Shown: positions 9,823 through 19,233, counted from the first letter of the stretch. The stretch: DNA of 64,000 bases from Emticicia oligotrophica DSM 17448 (GCF_000263195.1 NC_018749.1:1-64000), one strand, 5' to 3'. Notes: generated by a model from the letters alone, not told the origin. Numbers and translations are program-made.

Positions 9823-9843
9823 CTTAAATTTATTGGTATTATC

Positions 9844-10623
9844 CTAAATTCCCCTTGAGGGGTTAGGGGTGTTTAATATCGCTACTGCCCTCGTCCAACC
9901 TGCACTGGCTTTTTCGATTTTTGCTGGGAAACAAGCTACTTTAAAGCCCAAAGGTGGTAATTGGTCAAGATTTGCCAGCTTTTCGATTTGGCAGTATTCT
10001 TTTTCGATACCCACATAATGTGCTTGCCAGATAATGCCTGGACGAGGATTTTCTCTAAAATCGGCCGCCTGAATATGCAACGGAATATCCCAGCCCCAGC
10101 CATCAGTTCCCATTACTTTTATGCCTTGGTCTATCAGCCAATGGGTAGCTTTTGCCGATGCTCCAACGTGAATTTTCACAAAATCATCATCATGAATACG
10201 TTTATCGGCATCGCAACGAATTAGCACAATATCAAGTGGTTTTAATTTGTAGCCGATAGCATCCAATTTTTCCTGTAAATCCTCTGGTTCAAACATGTAG
10301 CCGTCGGGTTTATCGGTAAAATCAAGCACTACGCCATCTTGAAAAAACCATTCTAAGGGCATTTCATCAATCGTGCGAGCTGGTTTTCCCTCAGAAGTTG
10401 GAAAATAATGGTAAGGTGCATCGACGTGTGTACCACAATGACTCGTAACCGTCAAGAATTCACCCGCAGGACCATTACCGTCAATAAATACATCGGTCAA
10501 GCCTTCAAAGAGTTTTCCACCCATTTTTTTTGCCCCTTCTTTATGGTCTTCATACACGATTTTGGTCGGAAGTGGCTCCTTTATTTTTTCAGAAATAGTT
10601 ACTGAAAGGTCTATTATTTTCAT
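9844..10623 (-). CDS. cyclase family protein (kynurenine formamidase-like)
   Basis: A 259-residue member of the metal-dependent cyclase/formamidase family (PF04199). The diagnostic metal motif HxGTHxDxPxH reads SHCGTHVDAPYHY near residues 61-73. ASAKATHWLIDQGIKVMGTD near 155 and a C-terminal HYVGIEKEYCQIEKL segment follow. Family enzymes hydrolyse amide or lactone bonds in aromatic breakdown. The last codons (NTPNPSRGI) come from a CCCCTTGAGGGG repeat, so the native C-terminus was altered or extended. Gene order suggests a ring-cleavage product as substrate (inference). Confidence 0.87.
   Translation of the reverse strand: MKIIDLSVTISEKIKEPLPTKIVYEDHKEGAKKMGGKLFEGLTDVFIDGNGPAGEFLTVTSHCGTHVDAPYHYFPTSEGKPARTIDEMPLEWFFQDGVVLDFTDKPDGYMFEPEDLQEKLDAIGYKLKPLDIVLIRCDADKRIHDDDFVKIHVGASAKATHWLIDQGIKVMGTDGWGWDIPLHIQAADFRENPRPGIIWQAHYVGIEKEYCQIEKLANLDQLPPLGFKVACFPAKIEKASAGWTRAVAILNTPNPSRGI
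9845..9875. repeat. CCCCTTGAGGGG interspersed repeat, copy 2
   Basis: taaattccccttgaggggtt followed by aggggtgttt overlaps the stop and the last codons of the cyclase gene. Same palindromic type as the copy at 9777-9806, in opposite orientation; the pair brackets the 21-bp junction between the two genes. Confidence 0.55.
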
Positions 10624-10697
10624 TTATGTTTGATTTGAATATCGTTAATGGTCTTCGTCGTAGAGACGAGGTATGCCTTGTCTCTACAGGAACGCAT

Positions 10698-11468
10698 TTA
10701 TTTTAACAATCGTCCACCATCAACCGTAATGATATTTCCAGTTGAGAATGTCATGGTTGTTGCGAGCGAAAAAACCACATTGGCTACATCAACACCAGTT
10801 GCAAAACGCCCCAATGGTGTATTATCCATTTGGTTTTGCAAATAAGATGGGTCGAAATTTCTGGTATATTCTCCTTCTACAAAGCCTGGTGAAACAGATA
10901 CAACCCTAATTTTTGGAGCTAAAGCCCTTGCCAAGGAGCGTGTCATTGAATCAATGGCAGATTTTGAGGCACAATAGGCCACATTGCTACCTATTCCATA
11001 AATTCCTGCGATAGATGAAATATTTACTATTAAAGAAGAGTCCTTGCTTTCATCAGATGCACTATCCAATAAATCCCTCATGGCTCTGACCATCGCAAAA
11101 CCCCCTCTAAAATTGGTTTGCATGATTTTATCAATCCATTCATCTGTCATCCCTTCTAAATCATTATGTGGAATGGGTGTCGTAATTCCTGCATTATTTA
11201 CCAAAACATCTAATTTGCCGTACTTTCCTTCTACAAAAGCTTTTAAATCATTTACTTTCTGTGCATCGGTCGTTGGAGCGTGGAAAATGTAATGATTGGG
11301 GATTTCGGATTGAGGATTTCGGATTGCGTTTAATTCTTCCAATAAATTCTCTGCCTTAGTTGAATTTGTGTTATAGGTTGCTAAGACCGAAAATCCATTT
11401 TCGGCAAATTTCTTGCAGATTGCTGAGCCAATTTCTCCTGCACCGCCTGTTACGAGAACTGTTTTCAT
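10698..11468 (-). CDS. SDR family NAD(P)-dependent oxidoreductase
   Basis: A 256-residue classical short-chain dehydrogenase. Cofactor motif TGGAGEIGSAI at residues 6-16, structural NNAG in LVNNAGITTP near 91, catalytic Ser in VNISSIAGIYG near 150, catalytic Tyr/Lys in YCASKSAID near 164, and the C-terminal ITVDGGRLL. Residues ~48-58 (AIRNPQSEIPN) are encoded by an interspersed repeat inserted in frame between the first helix and the next strand, a surface position that could tolerate it. It would oxidise or reduce an alcohol or ketone intermediate of the aromatic pathway (inference). Confidence 0.93.
   Translation of the reverse strand: MKTVLVTGGAGEIGSAICKKFAENGFSVLATYNTNSTKAENLLEELNAIRNPQSEIPNHYIFHAPTTDAQKVNDLKAFVEGKYGKLDVLVNNAGITTPIPHNDLEGMTDEWIDKIMQTNFRGGFAMVRAMRDLLDSASDESKDSSLIVNISSIAGIYGIGSNVAYCASKSAIDSMTRSLARALAPKIRVVSVSPGFVEGEYTRNFDPSYLQNQMDNTPLGRFATGVDVANVVFSLATTMTFSTGNIITVDGGRLLK
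11294..11328. repeat. GGATTTCGGATT repeat inside the SDR gene
   Basis: Tandem gattggggatttcggattg then aggatttcggattgcg, the same unit seen in the intergenic spaces at 12840-12913, 14032-14063 and 14427-14457. Here it is translated in frame as IRNPQSEIPN. Confidence 0.65.
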
Positions 11469-11556
11469 ATTTTTGGTTGATTAGTTATTAGAAAGCTGGT
11501 TATTGATTACTATATTAATGAAAAATACAAATCAATAGTAACAAATTCTCCAACAA

Positions 11557-12834
11557 CTATTTACTATACTTACGTACTCTCAAATCTGCTTGTTCTTTAT
11601 GACCAGCGAAGTTTTCAATTTCGCAAAGGCGAGAACAATATTCACCGATTAACTTGCTTGCTTCTTCGGTTTTGATTTCTTGGTATGTACAAGTTTTTAA
11701 GAATTTACCTACCCAAAGTCCGCCAGTGTAGCGAGCTGCCTCACGAGTTGGGAGGGTGTGATTTGTACCAATCACTTTATCACCGTAGGCTACATTGGTT
11801 TTATCGCCTAAGAATAATCCACCGAAATTGGTCATTTTTTCCAAGAAAAGTCGTGGATTTTCGGTCATTACCTGTACGTGTTCACTGGCAATGCGGTCTG
11901 CTTCTGAAATCAACTCGTCAACAGTATCACATAAAATCACTTGTCCATAATCTCTCCACGCTACGCTCGCAACATCGGCCGTTGGTAACACAGCTAACTG
12001 TCTTTGAATTTCAGCTTCGATGCCTTCGGCAATGGATTTGCTGGTTGTCAATAAAATGGCAGGAGAAGTTGGGCCGTGTTCGGCTTGCCCAAGTAAATCC
12101 GTAGCACAAGTTTCTACATCGGTGGTATCATCGGCAATGACCAAAGTTTCGGTTGGCCCTGCAAAAAGGTCGATACCCACTTTGCCAAATAATTGTCGTT
12201 TGGCTTCTGCCACGTAAGCATTTCCAGGCCCTACGAGCATATCAACAGGCTTTACGGTTTCAGTACCGATTGCCATCATAGCGATTGCCTGAACTCCGCC
12301 CAACAAATAGATTTCATCGGCACCCGCCATGTACATTGCCGCTACTGTGGCGGCTGGAATTTGTCCATTAATGGGTGGTGTACAAGCAATTACACGCTTT
12401 ACGCCTGCCACTTTTGCCGTCAGTACGCTCATGTGTGCAGATGCAACCATGGGGTAGCGTCCACCTGGTACATAACAGCCCACCGAGTTTACTGGAATAT
12501 TTTTATGTCCTAAGAAAACACCTGGTAGGGTTTCAACTTCTATATCTTTAATAGATTCACGTTGAATTTGGGCGAAATTTCTGATTTGGGTTTGAGCAAA
12601 TGTAATATCGTCAATTACTTGTTGTGGTAAGCTCGTAATGATTTCTTTGATTTCCAATTCAGAAAGTCGGAAACTTTTAGGCGACCATTTATCAAGATTT
12701 GCAGAAAACTCACGCACAGCGACATCGCCTTCTTGTGTAACTTTTTCGAGCATATTTTCTACCAATGCCCTCACTTTCAAATCGTCCTCTTTACTCTCAG
12801 CGTAAGTGATTCCTTTTTTTATTTGTTGTATCAT
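11557..12834 (-). CDS. histidinol dehydrogenase family NAD-dependent dehydrogenase
   Basis: A 425-residue HisD-family protein. Motifs: [17 protein letters not shown] near 215, [13 protein letters not shown] near 235, [16 protein letters not shown] near 260 and [16 protein letters not shown] near 370; His and Gln/Glu in these coordinate zinc in the family. I start it at 12834 ([13 protein letters not shown]), because the 18 codons of the longer frame are encoded by an interspersed repeat. There are no other his genes nearby, and it lies in a catabolic cluster, so it more likely oxidises an alcohol to a carboxylate, as known for HisD paralogues such as the sulfopropanediol dehydrogenases, than makes histidine. 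Confidence 0.88.
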   Translation of the reverse strand: MIQQIKKGITYAESKEDDLKVRALVENMLEKVTQEGDVAVREFSANLDKWSPKSFRLSELEIKEIITSLPQQVIDDITFAQTQIRNFAQIQRESIKDIEVETLPGVFLGHKNIPVNSVGCYVPGGRYPMVASAHMSVLTAKVAGVKRVIACTPPINGQIPAATVAAMYMAGADEIYLLGGVQAIAMMAIGTETVKPVDMLVGPGNAYVAEAKRQLFGKVGIDLFAGPTETLVIADDTTDVETCATDLLGQAEHGPTSPAILLTTSKSIAEGIEAEIQRQLAVLPTADVASVAWRDYGQVILCDTVDELISEADRIASEHVQVMTENPRLFLEKMTNFGGLFLGDKTNVAYGDKVIGTNHTLPTREAARYTGGLWVGKFLKTCTYQEIKTEEASKLIGEYCSRLCEIENFAGHKEQADLRVRKYSK

Positions 12835-12839
12835 TTTAA

Positions 12840-12913
12840 TTTCGGAATTGGGATTCTGGATTTTGGATTTTAAGAAAATAATTTCCAAATCCGCATTCCA
12901 AAATCCAAAATCA
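12840..12913. repeat. inverted pair of GGATTTTGGATT repeats
   Basis: The spacer between the alpha/beta hydrolase and HisD-like genes is filled by gggattctggattttggatt and, 20 bp on, the opposite-strand version ccgcattccaaaatccaaaa. The two arms can pair into a long imperfect hairpin. Confidence 0.6.
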
Positions 12914-12915
12914 AT

Positions 12916-14028
12916 TTATGCTTTTATCTTCTTCTCAATCCAATCGTACATATTAAACGACTTCGTGAAGTCATCCACTGAGCAATGAGCCGAACCGCTT
13001 TCTTCTTTAGGCACAATTTCCATTACGTGTTCGCAAGTGAGAGCCTCATTTACTTTGTAAGCATTTTCTACAAAATTCTGGCGGTCATCTTCCCCGTGAA
13101 GAATGTAGGTTGGGCATTGGATTTTCTCAGCCACACCTTCCAACGTAAAGTTTTTCAAGCGTTCACGTGCCTCGGTCATGTTGTCAGCCCCTACGATGTG
13201 CTGCACGATTTCGGCCAAAGGGTGATTATCTGGGCGATTTTTCCAAATATCATAATAAGACCAAACTGCACCGAAAATCATACAAACTTTGAAGCGAGGC
13301 TCAAAAGCTGCACAACGAGCGGCCATATACCCACCCATCGAAACGGCTCCGATTCCTACTCTTGAAGTATCAACGTGTTCGACAAGGTTATCAATAATGT
13401 AATCTAAAACTGCTGAACCAGCTACATTATAATCGTAGCGAGTATGAATATGATTTAATCTTAATGCCGCTCCTTGCCCTGGGCCATCAACGGCCATCAT
13501 GGCAATGCCACGTTCGTTGAGATGTTGGGCAATACCGAAATACAATTCTTCGGCCAAACTATCCAAGCCACCAAACATGACCATTACTGGCGGATTTTTT
13601 ACACCTAATGGTTTGAAAAGATAGGCTGGAAGGAAAGAACCTTCAAATGGAATATCTACCGTAATTGGACGCTCATCAAATAAATCAATGGCTTTGATAA
13701 AGGCATCACGGCATTTGATATAATAGGGGATTTTACGCTCATCACGTAGAGTCATGAAAAACTCAGCAGTGCGAAGGTAATTGAACGCTCTAAGGTAAGT
13801 TCGTCGAGCAGATACTCGCTCACCCGCGGCGGCATAGGCCTCGGCTTTTTCGTAGACTTTATCGCCCATTTTTACCCATGCCCGATTAAAGCTCTCACGG
13901 TCGGATGGGTCTATTTCGCCCGCTACTTCTAATATTTCGGCAAATTCACCGCCACCATAATGGGCTTGGGTCAATGCTCTATTTACTTGATATGAGGGCA
14001 TATACTGCCCAGGAAAATAATGCCACAT
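12916..14028 (-). CDS. alpha/beta hydrolase (FrsA/C-C hydrolase-like)
   Basis: A 370-residue serine hydrolase with an N-terminal helical cap of ~130 residues, the layout of FrsA and 2,6-dihydroxypseudooxynicotine hydrolase relatives. Catalytic features: VDGPGQGAALRL near 180, nucleophile elbow GAVSMGGYMAARC near 220, acid in YILHGEDDRQNF near 312, and His in SGSAHCSVDD near 350. Placed between the extradiol dioxygenase and the HisD-like gene, it probably hydrolyses the meta-cleavage product (inference). The ATG gives a normal N-terminus (MWHYFPGQYMPSYQVNRALT). Confidence 0.88.
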   Translation of the reverse strand: MWHYFPGQYMPSYQVNRALTQAHYGGGEFAEILEVAGEIDPSDRESFNRAWVKMGDKVYEKAEAYAAAGERVSARRTYLRAFNYLRTAEFFMTLRDERKIPYYIKCRDAFIKAIDLFDERPITVDIPFEGSFLPAYLFKPLGVKNPPVMVMFGGLDSLAEELYFGIAQHLNERGIAMMAVDGPGQGAALRLNHIHTRYDYNVAGSAVLDYIIDNLVEHVDTSRVGIGAVSMGGYMAARCAAFEPRFKVCMIFGAVWSYYDIWKNRPDNHPLAEIVQHIVGADNMTEARERLKNFTLEGVAEKIQCPTYILHGEDDRQNFVENAYKVNEALTCEHVMEIVPKEESGSAHCSVDDFTKSFNMYDWIEKKIKA

Positions 14029-14031
14029 ACT

Positions 14032-14063
14032 GATTTTGGATTGGGGATTTCGGATTTTGGATT
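14032..14063. repeat. GGATTTCGGATTTTGGATT repeat
   Basis: gattttggattggggatttc followed by ggattttggatt lies directly upstream of the alpha/beta hydrolase start. Same family as 11294-11328. Confidence 0.6.
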
Positions 14064-14137
14064 TATACCTTTTATCCTAATCAATTATTCTTCAACTTCT
14101 TTTTGACAGAATTAATACTTGAAACTATGATTGACAA

Positions 14138-14373
14138 TTATTCATTGCCTTCTTTCCAAAAAGGAGAAACTAAATCTCTTTTTGAATCATCAAGGCCAAC
14201 TGTGAATTCTAACCAAAACATAGTTTCATCTAACTCTTCTTCTACAATTTCTAATTTATATTTGAAATCATTTGTTGATTTCCCCCTACAAGCGGCTCTG
14301 GTAATTTTTCAGCAAACTTTATAATCTCAATTGCATAGGTTTCTAATCTAACTTGTAGTTCTTTTTGTGTCAT
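14138..14373 (-). pseudogene. four-helix-bundle (23S rRNA IVP-like) protein remnant
   Basis: On the minus strand an ATG at 14373 starts MTQKELQVRLETYAIEIIKF, typical of the S23/four-helix-bundle family. After about 31 codons the frame is lost, and a second frame gives DFKYKLEIVEEELDETMFWL and continues to a stop at 14138. The middle (usually ~30 residues, GRQLLRSGTSVGANY-like) is missing. So this is a deleted, frameshifted copy; intact members are about 115-125 aa. It sits between the dioxygenase and the hydrolase without breaking either. Confidence 0.75.
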
Positions 14374-14426
14374 TTTGATTTAGTTTTTTGTGTAATGATT
14401 TGAACATAAAAGTTTCTTTCAATAAA

Positions 14427-14457
14427 TCCACAACCCCAAATCAAAAATCCCAAATCA
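14427..14457. repeat. AATCCCAAATC repeat
   Basis: atccacaaccccaaatcaaa followed by aatcccaaatc ends exactly at the stop of the dioxygenase gene. It is the opposite-strand form of the GGATTTCGGATT repeat family. Confidence 0.5.
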
Positions 14458-15450
14458 TTAAACGTCTGCTGGTTTTACAGTTCCGTCTTCTGAAATGCCC
14501 ATTTTTTTGCCTTTCCCCATTTCGGCAAATGGATTGGCACTTCCCCAAGCATCGTTTGGGTTGTCTTTTAGGTAATGAACATCTAAGTGATCTGGTGCAA
14601 ATACCAATCTCGCACAAGCATAGTATTCAAACAAGATTCCACTTCCTGGGTCGGTGATATAAATGAAAAAACCTTCATCGGCTTTGTGGCGTGTTGGAGC
14701 ACCCATTACACTTTTAAAACCTTTTTCTATGAAATAGTCAAGAGCTATCAAAACTTCCTCACGGCTATCCACATTCCAACATATATGATTCAAAACCCCT
14801 TCATTTTCGTCAAGATTTGGGTCAGTAAAAACTGCAATATCATGTGATAAGTTACCAATTGTCCATAAACCTCCAATTGGGGGAATCTCATCACTAATAC
14901 GAATTTCGTCAGGATTTTTCAGTCCAAAGGTTTGCCAAAATGCTTTTTCAGCAGCATATTTACCTTTTGCCACCATATAAGTTACGTGGTCGAAACGGCG
15001 TGGATTTGCACCTAATTTACGGTTACTTGCATATCGATCAGCATAAATACTACCTCTTTCGCCAGTTTCTCGCAACCAAACTACATCCCAAAATACTTCA
15101 TGTATATGCCCGTCTGGAGATTGAAAACGATAAGCTTTTCCATGCCCTAAATCGCCTTCTACCCAGCCTAATCCAGCACCCAATTTTTGAAGATGTGCAA
15201 CACATTCTTCAAGTGCCTCCGCACTATCAGCTCGCCAGCCGATATGTCCAAGGCCTGATTTTTTACTTTTAGTAAGCTTTAGTGTATGATGAAAATAATC
15301 TCCCCAAGCTCGGAGGTAAACTGACGATTCTTCACGACCGGTTTCGTCCATACCAACAATGTCTCTGAAAAATTCAACAGATTTGTCGAGGTCAGTAGTT
15401 AATACCTCTACATGAGCCATTTGAGAAAGAAAATGAGGATTCTTTGCCAT
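14458..15450 (-). CDS. extradiol (catechol 2,3-type) ring-cleavage dioxygenase, VOC fold
   Basis: A 330-residue two-domain type I extradiol dioxygenase. The N-terminal VOC module starts MAHVEVLTTDLDKSVEFF. The catalytic C-terminal module carries the 2-His-1-Glu iron site: His in RRFDHVTYMV near 153, His in GVLNHICWNV near 214 and Glu in GILFEYYA near 275, at the same spacing as classical catechol 2,3-dioxygenases. It opens a catechol ring next to the hydroxyls. It is the first structural gene of the minus-strand cluster, ~900 bp below an AraC-type regulator. The substrate diol is unknown. Confidence 0.92.
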   Translation of the reverse strand: MAKNPHFLSQMAHVEVLTTDLDKSVEFFRDIVGMDETGREESSVYLRAWGDYFHHTLKLTKSKKSGLGHIGWRADSAEALEECVAHLQKLGAGLGWVEGDLGHGKAYRFQSPDGHIHEVFWDVVWLRETGERGSIYADRYASNRKLGANPRRFDHVTYMVAKGKYAAEKAFWQTFGLKNPDEIRISDEIPPIGGLWTIGNLSHDIAVFTDPNLDENEGVLNHICWNVDSREEVLIALDYFIEKGFKSVMGAPTRHKADEGFFIYITDPGSGILFEYYACARLVFAPDHLDVHYLKDNPNDAWGSANPFAEMGKGKKMGISEDGTVKPADV

Positions 15451-16364
15451 ATACGTTTCTAAAATTGAATGCTTTTAATATTTAAAAAAACTAGTATTTG
15501 ATATTTTTTGAAATTAATCTTAATCGTCATTATCAATCTAAAACACTATGATTTTGATTAATTATTTAGCAGATATTTTCAAAAATATTTTATTGAGTCA
15601 AGTAAATGCCCTTCGCTCCATGTCCATACAATGGCGGGTAATAAAACTTGACTAAGGAAGCCTAACCACGAAGTAGCATCTGAAATTATTGCTTTAGCCC
15701 CTCTGTAGCAAATGCAAATATTGTTGAATGACAAATGCTTGATTCTAAAGAAGTTTTAATAAAAACTAGGTTTTAGGATATTTTTTATTCATTACTTGAG
15801 AAATGTAAACTCTAGCTGCAAGAATATGTATGTTACCTTCATAGCATTAAAAAAACTTTAATTGAATATCAATAGACTAACTAAATTGTCTTCAACAAAA
15901 TGTAGCATCTTTCCTATAATTGTATTATTATGCTAAATATTTGTACAAATGTCAGATTATTTTAAACTTTATGTGAATCAAAAGAACTCAAAAAATATTC
16001 ATAATCAATCTATTTATATTTTTTAAATTAGTTTTAAATTTAAAAATATAAGTGTATCCTAAACCGATATTGATTTTAATAGCTACAAATGTTTCAAAGG
16101 AAGATAATCTGAAAATATTCGAAAAGACGTGATCTGATGATAGAGAATCTAAGATTTAATAAAATTTCTCCCATGCGAGCAAAAAATGCCCAAGGGTCTG
16201 TGGTACAATATTAGGCGTTAAAATACGTCGTAAATCCTAAAAGAATTAAAAAATTGCAACCCTATTTAGATTGAGAAAGAATATAAGAAATACATAAATT
16301 TTAATGGATTTTTTATGAGGCTGGCTGGCTTTATTGAAACAAATTTGAATAGATTTCGCATAAA
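15451..16364. other. long AT-rich intergenic region
   Basis: About 910 bp between the dioxygenase and the AraC-type regulator. No frame with family features was found on either strand. It presumably contains the promoter of the aromatic cluster, but I cannot place it. Confidence 0.4.
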
Positions 16365-17264
16365 TTATCGATAATCTTTGGGCATCATGCTAGTCTTACT
16401 TTTGAAAAATCTCGCAAAATTACTAGGTGTATGATTTCCTAACTTTACAGCGATTTCGGAGATTTGAAGGTTTGAAAATTTCAAAAGTGATTTAGCCTCC
16501 ATTATTAACATTTCATTTAATAACTCTTGGGCAGACTTCATTGTGGTTTTTTTTACACACTTGTTTAAATGATTGGGAGTTACATTTAAGTAGTCTGCAT
16601 ATTCTTTTACCTTTTGTTTCGTATAAATATATTGAGAAAGGGCTTCCTTATATCTTTCTGTGAGCAAAGCTGAAGCATTTTTAATTACATTCTTTTCTTC
16701 AGTGGCAAATTTTGCAGATTCCTTGAGTAATGCAAAAAGGTAGATACTAATTAAATCTAATTCATTAGTTTTGGTTTCATTAACCAGGGTTTCAAGTCTT
16801 TCAAAAATATTTACAAATGCAACTATAGATTGGGTGTCTAATTTCACAACTGGGTGATTAAGAAAACCTAAGAAATTAAAATCCTTTAAAAATTTATCAA
16901 GATTGTGATTTTTAAAAATTGAAGAATCAAAATGTAAGAAAAAACCTTCTGCATCTTTGCTTATATAGTCGTGTGAAGTGATTTGATACGCTGGCAAAAA
17001 GAAAAGTTGTCCGGCTGTAAATTCATATTTGAGTAATCCCTTACTCCGAATAGAATTGCCTTTAGTAAGAAATATAATATCAAATACTGTTTTTCGATGT
17101 GGGGGTAGTGGGAAAGAAATTCTATGAATAAACTCCTCCAATCGATTAATATGAAAAAGATTATGATTTTTAGTAAAATTTAACGGCCAATCTATTCCAT
17201 TAAAATGGAAATTATCAATCCCTTCAGGCCTAATAATTGGAATTTTTACTTCAATTTCTCTCAC
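16365..17264 (-). CDS. AraC family transcriptional regulator
   Basis: A 299-residue regulator with an N-terminal cupin-like sensing half (FDIIFLTKGNSIRSKGLLKY, then FFLPAYQITSHDY) and a C-terminal double helix-turn-helix: VKEYADYLNVTPNHLNKCVK near 218 and the second helix pair ISEIAVKLGNHTPSNFARFF ending SMMPKDYR. It is divergent in sequence at the GY.d.S.FsR.FK position (GNHTPSNFARFF) but complete. The nearest downstream genes on the same strand are the aromatic-degradation genes, so it may control them; this is inferred from position only. Confidence 0.88.
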   Translation of the reverse strand: MREIEVKIPIIRPEGIDNFHFNGIDWPLNFTKNHNLFHINRLEEFIHRISFPLPPHRKTVFDIIFLTKGNSIRSKGLLKYEFTAGQLFFLPAYQITSHDYISKDAEGFFLHFDSSIFKNHNLDKFLKDFNFLGFLNHPVVKLDTQSIVAFVNIFERLETLVNETKTNELDLISIYLFALLKESAKFATEEKNVIKNASALLTERYKEALSQYIYTKQKVKEYADYLNVTPNHLNKCVKKTTMKSAQELLNEMLIMEAKSLLKFSNLQISEIAVKLGNHTPSNFARFFKSKTSMMPKDYR

Positions 17265-17911
17265 TTTTATTTTTTTAAAAGATTGATTACTTTGTTTTTA
17301 TCATGATTAATTTGTTTACAATTAATCATCATTTCTATGAAATACTCATTCCTAAAACTTTACGAAAAATAGAGACATGGAGTATTTTAGTTATTGCCGT
17401 AGCAATAGAATTTCAAGGTACTTATCTATTATCACAATGCTAAAATACATGAGTATTTTCTAAATAAATATCATTTGGTGATAATTCTTATGATGAATAA
17501 TGTCGTTAGAAAGTATTTAAATATATTCATGTCTAAAAGGTCGAAGTTATATTAAGTAATGAAAGTTGGCGTATACCCAAACTTAAATTATGTAGTAATT
17601 AAAATTCATGGATATTCCAAAACTAGGAATTTTTAGTTACATCTATTGCTACTTCCACTTTGCAAACTGACGTAAATCCTTTACTGGGTAAATTGAAGAA
17701 ACTGTAAAGAAAACATACTCAATAGCTTTATAAATTTACTGTGCATAGTTGTATTAAAAAACGTCCGTTTAAATGGACAACTTCATCTTCTTTTTTATTT
17801 AATCTATTATATTTATTAAGTATGCCTATAATTGTATATATTTGTTGTATATATATCAAAGTATAAAATCTATAATCATTACTTGTATAAGTATATACAT
17901 TATTACTAAAA
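17265..17911. other. intergenic region upstream of the resolvase
   Basis: About 650 bp, very AT-rich, without a convincing gene. The last ~80 bp hold the TATATA-rich repeats annotated separately. Confidence 0.4.
17831..17900. promoter_or_regulatory. TGTATATA repeats, possible resolvase binding site
   Basis: Several TGTATAT-like motifs (attgtatatatttgttgtat, atatatatc, cttgtataagtatatacat) sit just upstream of the serine recombinase start. Resolvases bind AT-rich imperfect inverted repeats beside their own genes, so this may be a res-type site. The assignment is from composition and position only. Confidence 0.3.
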
Positions 17912-18505
17912 ATGAAAATAGGCTACGCAAGGGTTAGCACCAAAGACCAAGTGCTCGACTTACAAATAGATGCACTTGAAAAAGACGGCTGTGAATTAAT
18001 TTTTAAAGAAACAGCCTCAGGAGCAAAAACCGATAGACCCGAACTACAAAAACTTATGAACCATCTTAGAAAAGGAGATATTGTAGTGGTTTATAAACTC
18101 GACCGATTGGGGCGTTCGCTCAAACACTTGCTCGATGTGGTTGCTGAACTCAATCAAAAAGAAGTTGGTATCAGAAGTATCAATGATGCTATTGATACCA
18201 CAACTCCCCAAGGTAGATTATTTTTTAATATTTCAGCTTCGTTTGCTGAGTTTGAAAGAGACCTAATCAGAGAAAGAACAAAATCTGGTTTGGAAGCCGC
18301 AAGAGCCCGAGGCAGAAAAGGAGGTCGCCGACAGGGTATGACAAAAGATGCCGTGCAAAAAGCAATTCTTGCCGAAACCTATTACAAAGAAGGAAAAATG
18401 GGTGTCAATCAGATTGCCAAAGAGATTGGTGTTTCTAAGATGACGCTTTACAAATATTTGAGGTATAGGAAAGTGAAAATTGGTGATTATATCAAGATTA
18501 ACTAA
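17912..18505 (+). CDS. serine recombinase (resolvase/invertase family)
   Basis: A 197-residue small serine recombinase. Catalytic Ser9 lies in IGYARVSTKDQ. The conserved block KLDRLGRSLKHLLDVV near residues 62-77 and ASFAEFERDLIRERTKSGLE near 110-129 (E-helix) follow. A C-terminal helix-turn-helix GVNQIAKEIGVSKMTLYKYL begins near 166. Length is normal, so it should be active. It marks the left border of the accessory island; no transposase of the Tn3 type is in view, so it may be a lone resolvase or an invertase. Confidence 0.93.
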   Translation: MKIGYARVSTKDQVLDLQIDALEKDGCELIFKETASGAKTDRPELQKLMNHLRKGDIVVVYKLDRLGRSLKHLLDVVAELNQKEVGIRSINDAIDTTTPQGRLFFNISASFAEFERDLIRERTKSGLEAARARGRKGGRRQGMTKDAVQKAILAETYYKEGKMGVNQIAKEIGVSKMTLYKYLRYRKVKIGDYIKIN

Positions 18506-19233
18506 CTGTTTAGCGAACGTCGCTTCGGTTTGAAAAGTTAATTTTTAGGCTATTTACTATAAGAACCTCATTTTAGAATTTTAAAGGATAAGTTCATCGT
18601 ATTTCGATTTTTAGATTTAAAAATAGGCCGTTTGTATATAGATAGTTCAAGGAAATGCAACTTTATACCTACGTCTGGAATAAGTAAACCTTGAATTATC
18701 ACTCAATAAAATAATACATCTTTGTTGACTAACTATTTTTTCTGGGTTTATCAAGATACCTTTACTTATACGATAGAAGTTTTGAAAGACACTATGCCAG
18801 TAATTTAGGCTATAACTGACGATTAGTTTTTTCTACAATCAAATTTAACTTCGTTATATGGTTGGTTTCCAAGATGCTTTATATACAATATGGCCTGGTA
18901 TTCGGTTAACTCTATGACCCTCGTTTTTCGTTTTTGTATGCTATGATTCATTTGAATTTTTACGAATGTTTCTATAGAATAGAATTAATTCTTACAGCGT
19001 TTTGTAACTAAATTTATCATACCTTTGAAAGGTTTTATTTTTGGTAATGTGGCAAAAAATAGTTGGTGGAAATTTGTAAAAAAAGTATTAATATTCGCTG
19101 CCAGTTTGAAGAGGACATTTGCTCTGGTGGAGACCAACAAATCAGCAATAAAATTGGCCAATACACGACAGAATGTAGCTCTCATCAGGGCTACATTTTT
19201 TGTTCTGTCGGCATTGCTTATGGCTAAAAAAAC
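18506..19233. other. intergenic region left of the IS256-type transposase
   Basis: About 730 bp. I looked for the missing N-terminal half of the dehydratase here and did not find it. It includes the hairpin at 19166-19210. Overlapping short frames on both strands at 18985-19255 have no family features. Confidence 0.4.
19166..19210. terminator. long two-part hairpin with T-run
   Basis: cgacagaa pairs with ttctgtcg, and inside it tgtagc pairs with gctaca around a 10-base loop; an extra tttttt bulge lies on the right arm. The inner stem followed by T6 looks like an intrinsic terminator for plus-strand transcription; it might instead mark the transposon's left end. Confidence 0.45.

Noticed and set aside
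11557-12888. HisD-like protein as a histidine biosynthesis gene with the longer start
   Set aside because: No other his genes are present, and the 18 extra N-terminal codons are interspersed-repeat DNA; the catabolic context argues for another alcohol dehydrogenase role.
14103-14324. 73-codon plus-strand frame between dioxygenase and hydrolase
   Set aside because: It is the antisense shadow of the four-helix-bundle remnant.
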